A DNA stretch of 64,000 nucleotides, taken from positions 1,364,001 to 1,428,000 of the forward strand of contig PUDQ02000033.1 in the NCBI GenBank assembly GCA_002964805.2, given 5' to 3'. Of the stretch, positions 57,059 to 64,000 are shown one piece after another. Made by a program: the position numbers and the translations under genes. Position 1 is the stretch's first letter; every line of letters begins with the position of its first letter. Source of the stretch: Trametes villosa (taxonomy: Eukaryota; Basidiomycota; Agaricomycetes; Polyporales; Polyporaceae). The notes under the pieces are model-generated. The model was not told where the DNA came from. It did not search any database and saw only the letters and a program-made list of their open reading frames with translations.

Positions 57059-58037
57059 TTAGGCATTCTCGTTCGACGCGGCGAAGATGGCGTTCTCGAG
57101 ACCAGCCAGCTGGAGCAGGACCAGGTTGATTTGCTCGAGGTTGCCTGAGTCGAACGATACGACCGTCGTCGTCGGCTCCACGTTGGAAATCGAGCTCGAG
57201 CTCGTCGGGGTATTGGTGCTCGTCTGGGCCGCGCTCGAGCTCGTGGAGCTGCTGCTGGGCGTAGCGCTCGAAGTGCTGGAGCTGGTCCGGTGCGACGCCT
57301 CGTGCGTAGAAGAGGGAGGAGGGGGAGGAGGCGGGGTGCTCGTCGGACGCTGGTGGGTCGTCGAGGTAGGCTTCGAGGGCATGGTCGTGGCGGTGGGGGG
57401 AGCACCACCCCCGTAGTTCCAAGATCCGTAGATCTCACCCGGATCGGTGCTACCTGCAAGGTAGGCGAAAAGGCTGGGAGACAGGTCGATCGCGCCATAC
57501 GGGCACTCTATGCACTGAAGAGCAAGCGGGTCAATTACAATGCGGTGCAAGTGGTTTTACAGAGGACGTACTTCATCGGTAATTTTGGCACCGGTAGTTT
57601 TCCCCTGGTACTCGACGGTGATCTGATTGTAGCAGTGGGAGCCCCCGTCCCATTGCTATGGGATGGTGTTCAGACTCGGACAGGGATGGTACGGTTGTCG
57701 CAAATGATTTGCTCACATGGGTATTGAGCGCGACAATCTACAGTACGTTAGCTCAAATTCAAAAATAAGAGCCAAAGAAATAGGGACGCACGAAGTCACT
57801 GGCCTGGTCGAAGGAACCGCATGCGTTTGTGCCGGGCGGAAAGAGGGTGAAGCGGGAATTGTCGAAACGCTTCTGGAGCCCATGGGTATCGTTGTAGTGG
57901 ATGACATTCACGGGGACATGGCGACGGCCGTGGTCAAGACGGCTGTGGTCGTGCGAGCCGGAGTGAGCGAGAGCTGAAGTAGAAGCCAGGAGAACGAAAA
58001 GGAAGGTAAGGCGGAAACGACTGGAGATGACGGCCAT
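57059..58037 (-). CDS. Secreted RlpA/expansin-like double-psi beta-barrel protein (R5)
   Basis: ATG 58037 (MAVISSRFRLTFLFVLLAST, signal peptide) to TAA 57059. Propeptide HSGSHDHSRLDHGRRHVPVN ends GLQKR before FDNSRFTLFPPGTNACGSFD. The 21-nt microexon at 57717..57737 codes IVALNTH. Barrel: GSHCYNQITVEYQGKTTGAK, TDECIECPYGAIDLSPSLFA, GEIYGSWNYGGGAPP. The linker is shorter than in R4 (a run of seven Pro), and the tail is INLVLLQLAGLENAIFAASN. Intact. Its promoter (58038-58429) is shared with CBP4 on the other strand and contains the best-preserved promoter block of the array. Confidence 0.9.
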
Positions 58038-58429
58038 GAGCGCGATTCAAAGAGTGTGAGTGGCGACTGCCTAGCTGACTATAGCTCGAGGATGGGGGTG
58101 GTAGGAGAGAGAGGACTTACGAATAGTGCTCGGAAGTACTTGGTCATGCATCTGCCAACGCCCGTGACGGCAGGCACTGCGCACGAGGGCGAGACGACGA
58201 GAATACCTCCGAATCTTCGTCCCTGGCAGTTCGAGGCTGAGGCAGTCCTGTGCCTGACACCGACGGCGATATACAAACTGATCGGGAACGTGACCGCGCC
58301 GGTGCCGCGACGCGTCCCCGCGGCCGGCGTCTCTCTTCCTCCTCTCATCCTCCACTCTCCTGCTTCGCGTTTGTCCTCGTTCTCCCTCTCAAAACCTCCA
58401 CTTCGTCTGCCCACTATCTCTCTAGAACT
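58038..58429. promoter_or_regulatory. Divergent promoter between R5 and CBP4
   Basis: 392 bp between divergent ATGs. Holds the array promoter block 58268-58296 (ATATACAAACTGATCGGGAA then CGTGACC), about 230 bp from the R5 start, and a CT-rich leader (58330-58425) for CBP4. Confidence 0.6.
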
Positions 58430-59025
58430 ATGGCGCCGTTTCCGTGGGGCAAGTTCTTCGTCTCTACCTTCGGCAGTACGCATCACCGCTCGAGTTTTCT
58501 CCTTTCGTCTGCTCACCGTGTGCCTGTCTCCTCCGCGTGCTGCGATCTTCCCATGCGCGCGAGCAGTTATGGGCGTGGGTTATGCCATAATGACAGGTAC
58601 GCATTACTGTTAACTCCTTGCGCTTGCTGGTCAGGCGCATAATGCCTTACCGTCGGTCTCATATCCCCATGTCCAGCAACAACACCAACGCCCGAGCAAA
58701 CATATGCTGTGAGTGCATACCTCACCAGCTTCCCCCACGCATCAAGGACTCTGTTGGATTGACGGGGTTCAACTCATACTCAACTTCCGCTACGTCATAT
58801 AGGCCATGTCGCCCGACCTTCGCAAAAAGGTGGACGCAAACCGTGCTGCCAGGCTCGCAAGAGAGAATGCAACACAGCAGCAAGCGGCCGCGCAGGTACG
58901 TTCAAGCACCGCAAATTCTACTTGTACGCTGAATGCTACCCTTCCCCTCCCCTTCCCCAATGCGTCACTAGCTCAACGATCCCGACGCTCAAAAGCCTGT
59001 CTGGGCGGACAGCTCACGATCATGA
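58430..59025 (+). CDS. CBP4: Cytochrome bc1 assembly factor CBP4
   Basis: Five exons (58430..58475, 58567..58596, 58677..58708, 58803..58895, 58972..59025) give 84 residues, with all phases matching. The protein reads MAPFPWGKFFVSTFGIMGVG at the start, a single membrane segment, then YAIMTATTPTPEQTYAAMSP, DLRKKVDANRAARLAREN and the end NDPDAQKPVWADSSRS. This matches fungal Cbp4, an inner mitochondrial membrane protein that with Cbp3-Cbp6 receives newly made cytochrome b and supports complex III assembly. TTPTxEQ followed by LRKKVDANRAARLARE and the PVWAD end are the family hallmarks. Exons 2 and 3 are only 30 and 32 nt. Its promoter overlaps that of R5. Confidence 0.92.
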
Positions 59026-59513
59026 CGTCTTCACTGCTCTTCTCCGACTTTCCACTCTCGCCGACCACTCAGTTACTCGCACTGTATCTACCCGCCTACT
59101 GGAATGTAATCAATTAATTCATCGACCCCTTCTCACCGTCGGACGAGACTCATCGACTACGGCAGCCACCCAGCAAAATGCAAGCTCACTCTTTCGCAAC
59201 CCCGCGAACAGCACCAGTAGGATTATTAGAGGTATTCCACACGGAACACATTGGCATTACAGACTAAGCTAGGATAAGATAGGGAGAGTACAGCCGTACT
59301 GACGATACAGCGCCGGAACCATCCAGTAACACATGCGACGGCCGTGAAAATAGATAGCGCGGCAGCGGTCGAGGGCCGCCGTACTGCACAGTACACAACA
59401 TATCACAACGAGCGACGGTGGAGAGCGACTATTCAGAGCAAGGAGCGGAAAGCGCTGCGATGGATGCGCGGGGACCAAGGGCCGGTAGGTACGTCGGGCG
59501 CGGTGGGCCGCGC
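59026..59513. other. Convergent 3' flanks
   Basis: 488 bp between the CBP4 and R6 stops; no gene seen. Confidence 0.5.
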
Positions 59514-60130
59514 TCAGTTGTACCACCACTGGCCGAAGACGACGCCGGTGTCGAGCGACGTGAACTGCTGGAAGAGCGGCTGCGACAGGTCGATCTGGTC
59601 ACCCTGGCAGCCGGGGCACTACGCGATCCGTTACCCTCAGGCTTTCTTCCGCAAGGGCCGCAGGACATACCTCGTCGGTGACCACGGCCTGCACCTGCTT
59701 GCCCTGGTACTGGAGGGTGACGTGCTTGAAGCAGTGCGCGCCGTTGCTGTAGAACTGGCGAAGCGGAACGCTAGGTCAGGATCTGGCCGTCATCGCTCAA
59801 CACACCGCGCGCCCTAACTTACCTCCGGGCTGAGCGCGATAACCTGTGGTCGTCCAGGTGAGCATCTATCAATTTCCCCGTAACGCGCAGACAACTTACG
59901 AATGCGTTCGCGTCGTCGAAGCTGCCGCACGCGTTCTGGCCCTGCTCGTAGTACGTGAAGCGCGCGTTGTCGAAGCGCTTCTCGACCGCGTGCGCCGCGC
60001 TCGCGTTCTGGCCGCGGTAGATGTGCGTGTGCGTCACGCCGGACGGCTGTGCGCCTCCGTGCGGCGCCGCGAGGGACGCGGCGGAGAAGGTAAGGAGCGT
60101 GAGGAGGAAGGAGCGGCTGGATGCGAACAT
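59514..60130 (-). CDS. Secreted RlpA/expansin-like double-psi beta-barrel protein, short form (R6)
   Basis: ATG 60130 (MFASSRSFLLTLLTFSAASL, signal peptide) to TGA 59514. Short propeptide GVTHTHIYRGQNASAAHAVE ending in KR, a likely Kex2 site, directly before FDNARFTYYEQGQNACGSFD. The 21-nt microexon 59823..59843 codes VIALSPE. Barrel: GAHCFKHVTLQYQGKQVQAV, TDECPGCQGDQIDLSQPLFQ and TSLDTGVVFGQWWYN, where the protein stops. It lacks the Thr/Ser/Pro linker and the C-terminal helix of the other members. This compact layout is that of the commoner basidiomycete RlpA-like proteins, so R6 probably resembles the ancestral state. The C-terminal WWYN aligns with WNFGG/WRY of the longer members. Confidence 0.9.
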
Positions 60131-61374
60131 CTTGCAGTGGGTTGCGGAGTTAGGGGGAGGCGGAGGGGGAGGTAAAGGTAAAGGTAAAGTCGAGCGCGAG
60201 GAAAGGAGCGAGAACGAGGCTGAGAGGCTGGAGAGAGAGCTTCCGAGGTCGCTGATGCTCCGGTGCGATGACGATGGCGGAGGCCCCCGCGCCCCCGCCG
60301 CTCTTATACACCATCGAGTCCGGGCGAGTCCGACCGGGGTCCAAGCCAGTGATCGCGGACACGGGCAGGACTGCGAAGCGCAAGGGTCGCGTACCGACGG
60401 CGTTAGGGGATGTGCGGGCCCACGTTGCGCGCGTATGCGCGGGGAGACGGCGCGCTGCCGTGAAGGCGTGGGGGCTCGCTGATCGGCCGAGTGCCCATGG
60501 GTGAGTAGCCGCGGTGCGTACCGGGCCCGACGGTGATGCTGCTGAACGCGTACTTTAATCGTACCTCTAGCCGTGCGGGGAGCACCGTCGTCCGTGGTCT
60601 TCGGGGAGTCGGCAGCGGCTAGCACAGTGCAAGCGTTCAAAGCACTCCGGAGGCTCCTGAAGCTCACAATGCACATATTATGAACGGCCGCATACCACTG
60701 GTTGCTCCGTAGCTCGTAAGAGAACGCTTCGCAAGCCCCGCCGCGCGCGTCCGATGCCATAATAGCATCAGCAGCGACGGCGAACGCGAGCCCAATCCCG
60801 CGTCAGCAGCCCGATGGCGGTGCGCCCCTGCGCCTCTGCGCCTCCGGGTCCGGGCTCGACAGCGGGATGTGCGAACGTGGGGCGCGAGCCGTCGCGTCCG
60901 CCTCGTCCGGGGGATGCGCACTCCGGACGGGTCGAAACCGCTGTGTATGCACTGTGCGGCGTGCTGATATGTTGCAGAACATGAGTGGATACGAGAAGCG
61001 CGCGACCCCAGGACGGAGCACGATGGCCGCGCGAGTGTATGAAGATCTTTTGGTCACGGGTTTCTGGGCATTTCCGTGAATGACCTGTTCGTACACCGCT
61101 ATAATTACGTCTCGACTCCTCGTGTACGAGGCTGAAAGCGTTCTGATGTCTTCGGTGTGGTCCTTGCAAAGCCGGAGACAGTGCACGGAATATGAGCGCA
61201 ACGCATGCTCGAATGCGAACCTCCTGGACTAGCCGTGACGTGATAACACATGCACGTCCGCAAAGGTACGTGTTGCAGTCGGGAATGAGAATCCACTGCA
61301 TGTATTCCATCTCCATACATCCAGCGTGTTGCTACGTGCACGACCCTGCCCAAGGGCTCTGGGATCTAGTAGCA
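60131..61374. other. Promoter of R6 and intergenic sequence
   Basis: About 1.2 kb. A short tandem repeat of GGTAAA (three to four units) at about 60170-60188 lies in the R6 leader. Open frames on the minus strand (60.7-61.3 kb) are unrecognised. Presumably also the 3' flank of the kinase gene. Confidence 0.45.
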
Positions 61375-62776
61375 CTAATGGTTGCGGATAACCACCGGAG
61401 CGATCAACAACGACGCAGGCGCCATGCTATGAATCACCGTCGCCAACTTGTCGCGGGCCTCCGATGCGGCGGGGCGTATCGCGGCGCTAGGATCTCCCAT
61501 TGCGTCGAGAATCTGGTCGATTTCGCGGATCGTGCTCTGTATTCACCTACGATGAGTTCGGGATTGCCGCATTGGACAACGGACGGCTCACCCGAAAGTC
61601 GGAGAAACCCTGTGCGAGCTGCCATACATCGGGCTTGAAAGGATCGAAGCGAAGACCCGAGTGAACCTCGGGCGCGACCGGGCGCTGGTAGTCGGCCAGT
61701 GGTCGCACCGAAGTAGACGTAGTCCCGGGAGTGTGCTTGTATGCGTGTTCGAAGTCGTTCAGAAACACGCGAGGACGTACGAGTGGAACTCGCATGGTGG
61801 TGAGTGATTCGGGATGCCACTGAACGAGGAAGTTTGACGTGTCCGTATCCTGCAGCGCTCCATTAGGTCCATGCTACTGTATGTTCGAGTAAGAGTGCGA
61901 CGTACCCTGTGTGCGATACCGACACTGTGAAGGTACGCTAAGGCCTGTACGAATACGTTAGCCCCGTCACTGCGAGTGTTCCTTCAACCCACCTGAAGGC
62001 ACTGCAGGATCATGTCCACCACATCGCCAACAGAGTCATTGCAGAACCCCCCGTACGCCTGATCCACGCAGGCGCCAACGAACGGGGACACAGCGAATAC
62101 CGTTGCCCCGATGTGGATCCCCCGCCAAAGCGGGAGGGCGTGGTTATCGCTGCATAAGATGGCGGGCCCTTGGCCAACCATGCGCAGGATGTCCATGTGC
62201 ATCGTGCCCTCTTGCCCTATGGCTACGACACGGACCATAGCACTATGGCCATCAGCGGTGGTGGCGCCACGCAAAAGACCATTCTGTAGTACGAACGTTC
62301 ATCGGTGTTTGGATGCTTGCGCGACACACGCACGAATATGAGCCGCACCCAATGGTAGATCTTCTTGAAATTGTCAGCCCACATCTCTAGACGTTGTGGA
62401 ATCAGATAGGCAAAACCGCTGGAAAGCTTCAATTCTCCTTTGCGTGCCCATTGGTTGGCAGGCTTGGAATGCCAAAGGTCGATATTGATTCTCTCGAAGG
62501 CAGGGCGGACCGCGTCCCAGAGTGCGGCTTCCACCTTCCACAGTTCGGTCCCCTCCGGTGCCTTTGGGGTGCGCCACTCCGCCAGAGTCCGCGGCAGCTT
62601 GATAAGAAGCGAGTTGGTGTCGCATCGCTGAGTCCAGAGTAAAATGTAATAACCTGAGGGACGGCTTGGTTTGCACCAGTAGACATCGTTGGTGTATGTT
62701 GGACGACGGGACAGTGCTGTGAAAGGGGATGAGGACGCAGCACGAACTCGCAACTCGTAAGTTCAGCGTCTGGCAT
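61375..62776 (-). CDS. FunK1-like fungal protein kinase
   Basis: Minus-strand multi-exon gene, probable ATG 62776 (MPDAELTSCEFVLRPHPLSQ), TAG at 61375. N-terminal part: PRTLAEWRTPKAPEGTELWK, WDAVRPAFERINIDLWHSKP, YLIPQRLEMWADNFKKIYHW. The kinase region follows: ATTADGHSAMVRVVAIGQEG, MDILRMVGQGPAILCSDNHA, YGGFCNDSVGDVVDMILQCL, then ALAYLHSVGIAHR spliced to DTDTSNFLVQWHPESL (catalytic loop HRD...N). The metal-binding DFG is replaced by DFE (FLNDFEHAY), and the substrate region RPVAPEVHSGLRFDPFKPDV, WQLAQGFSDF resembles other polypore kinases of this group. The last exon reads STIREIDQILDAMGDPSAAI. DFE for DFG occurs in this expanded fungal family, so activity is uncertain rather than excluded. 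Start and first intron are the least sure parts. Confidence 0.72.
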
Positions 62777-63327
62777 GCGCTGTGCACGCGCACCATCCGG
62801 CACAGCGGCATCGAGTTGCGATGGGCGCTCGCTGCTCCCTCGCCCGAGAAGCTCTGTAGGATGAGGTAATTATTCGCGGGGACAATAATGATAACGCTTG
62901 GCGCATTCACAAGCACTCAAACGGCTCGTGCAGTGATAGAGATTGAGACAGACAGCTCCACAAAGGCTCGTAGATCTATACATCGTCAACATGTATGTGA
63001 GGGAGAGGAGAGGATACTAGGAACACAGCGCACTGATTGGGGGGAGTGACATCTGACTTGACTGAGTGGGACTGGGGAGCCGCCGGGGCGTGCGTCATAA
63101 CGGTGAAAAGATTCCTGGAAGATGGCTCAGTCGATAACTGGAGAGTAGGTGAAGAATCCGTCGTGAGGTGAGACTCGGGTGCGTGATTAGAAATCTATGG
63201 AAGTACATCGCTAGAACGAACACATTAGCTTTTACCTCATCCCATGCAGATACATGACACACACCTCTGAATCATACGTACAGCGAAAGAGTAGTGTACA
63301 CAACTTCCTTCCGGAGTCCGTAACAGC
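62777..63327. other. Intergenic, nothing recognised
   Basis: 551 bp upstream of the kinase gene and downstream of the partial gene at the right edge; no coding frame with support. Confidence 0.5.
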
Positions 63328-64000
63328 CTAACTGTGGGGCGCGGAGCCAGAGCCAGACTCGCCGTCAGCAGCCGGCGTTACCGGCGCGTTGTCCAACAGC
63401 GGTATGTTCGAAAGCGAGGAGTCGGGCGAAGACGGCAGAGCGTCATACGAGGAGGGAGCAAGCGAGGACGACAGCGATGAAACTCGGGCTATGGGAGGAA
63501 GCGGCAAGAAACCATCAGAGCCCTGCGCGCTGGACGAAGCCGGGGCGATAGCAGGCAAACTAGCATCGGCGGCGGACGGAGAGGCGGGTGTCCGTGGGCG
63601 GGACGGGGCCCGCGCGGTTGATGATGGCGCAGGCTCGGCATTGGCGACAGGGGCGGGCAGCTCGGACGCTGGAGGGGTGGATGAATCATGCTGTGGTGAG
63701 TCGTTGCTGCTGACGTTCGCTGGTGACAAGGCACCGGAGGGAGCGGGTGAAGGGGAGACGGGCGGGATGCTGGGAGTCGGCGTTACAGATCGTGAAATTG
63801 CGGCGGCAGTTGACGGCTGAATTGCGGGAGGTGTAGAGTCGGTGGTAGCGGGTTGCGATGGGGTAACGGAGCTCGTCGATCCAGCGACGCCTCCCTCTGG
63901 CGCTGCCGCTACCGCCGGAGCCGCAGGCGTGTCTTTCTGCTTCTTTGCGTCTTCCTCCTGCTGACGCCGTTGCTGGGCCTCGTGTTCGATCAGAGACAGT
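63328..64000 (-). CDS. C-terminal end of a Ser/Pro/Ala-rich protein (truncated by window edge)
   Basis: An uninterrupted minus-strand frame runs from the right edge to TAG 63328..63330. It begins LSLIEHEAQQRRQQEEDAKK, a short charged, possibly coiled-coil piece, then turns into a long low-complexity stretch rich in Ser, Pro, Ala and Thr (SVTPTPSIPPVSPSPAPSGA; SSSAQGSDGFLPLPPIARVS; SPDSSLSNIPLLDN) and ends ESGSGSAPHS. This is a disordered C-terminal tail. The main domain lies outside the window, so the family cannot be named. Short SP/TP motifs suggest possible phosphorylation sites. Confidence 0.7.
   Translation of the reverse strand, partial: LSLIEHEAQQRRQQEEDAKKQKDTPAAPAVAAAPEGGVAGSTSSVTPSQPATTDSTPPAIQPSTAAAISRSVTPTPSIPPVSPSPAPSGALSPANVSSNDSPQHDSSTPPASELPAPVANAEPAPSSTARAPSRPRTPASPSAADASLPAIAPASSSAQGSDGFLPLPPIARVSSLSSSLAPSSYDALPSSPDSSLSNIPLLDNAPVTPAADGESGSGSAPHS

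Noticed and set aside
51804..57416. Val/Gly-rich plus-strand frames (VGALEEV..., GGGGGGGGVLVG)
   Set aside because: Antisense shadows of the Thr/Pro linkers of R2, R4 and R5; they repeat only because the genes do.
3840..61080. Similar peptide VYEELLVTG (minus, near 3.87 kb) and VYEDLLVTG (plus, near 61.05 kb)
   Set aside because: Only nine residues match and the surroundings do not align; chance cannot be excluded.

Overview
This is eukaryotic nuclear DNA from a basidiomycete, most likely an agaricomycete of the polypore type. The evidence is gene density of about one gene per 2-2.5 kb, introns of roughly 50-70 nt with GT(A/G)NGT donors and CAG/TAG acceptors, GC-rich third positions, and the protein families present (FunK1-like kinase, RlpA/expansin-like secreted proteins, GDS1 winged-helix protein, RCC1-type FMP25). 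The species is an inference. No plasmid, phage or CRISPR signal was seen.

Layout. (1) 1-9.4 kb: the 5' part of an alpha/beta hydrolase gene (minus), then a gene-poor island holding three intact but divergent paralogues of an unrecognised small protein family (2.1-2.8 kb plus; 4.8-5.7 kb minus; 7.9-8.8 kb minus). (2) 9.4-45.2 kb: a housekeeping block. It holds SPT16 (FACT), a membrane-anchored degenerate AMP-binding protein, a large acidic protein, RPC82 (Pol III), histone H1, a GDS1 winged-helix regulator, a JSN1/PUF-type RNA-binding protein, HOS2 histone deacetylase, a putatively myristoylated small protein, two multi-span membrane proteins, an intron-containing tRNA-Tyr, an FMP25-like RCC1 protein and a disordered protein. 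The second membrane-protein gene is split by a 172-bp TA-flanked inverted-repeat element. (3) 46.1-60.1 kb: an accessory region with six secreted RlpA/expansin-like (double-psi beta-barrel) genes, all on the minus strand. Four form a tight tandem array (51.8-58.0 kb). They are interspersed with a 428-bp MITE-like element, an F-box gene and the complex III assembly factor CBP4. (4) 61.4-64 kb: a FunK1-type protein kinase gene and the C-terminal end of a Ser/Pro-rich protein running off the right edge.

How the genes fit together. SPT16, histone H1 and HOS2 act on chromatin, and RPC82 acts in Pol III transcription (whose targets include the tRNA-Tyr). FMP25 and CBP4 are both cytochrome bc1 assembly factors in yeast. 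Three gene pairs diverge from short shared promoters (SPT16/ANL, acidic protein/RPC82, HOS2/small protein), and CBP4 diverges from an RlpA-like gene.

The most notable observations are a 21-nt microexon kept in all six RlpA-like genes, a shared promoter block in the tandem array plus an orphan copy of it without a gene, the element that interrupts a membrane-protein gene while leaving both halves in the same frame, and the three-gene orphan family in the left island. Boundaries of multi-exon genes come from reading splice sites and frame by eye. Where exon lists are given the frame was checked across each junction.
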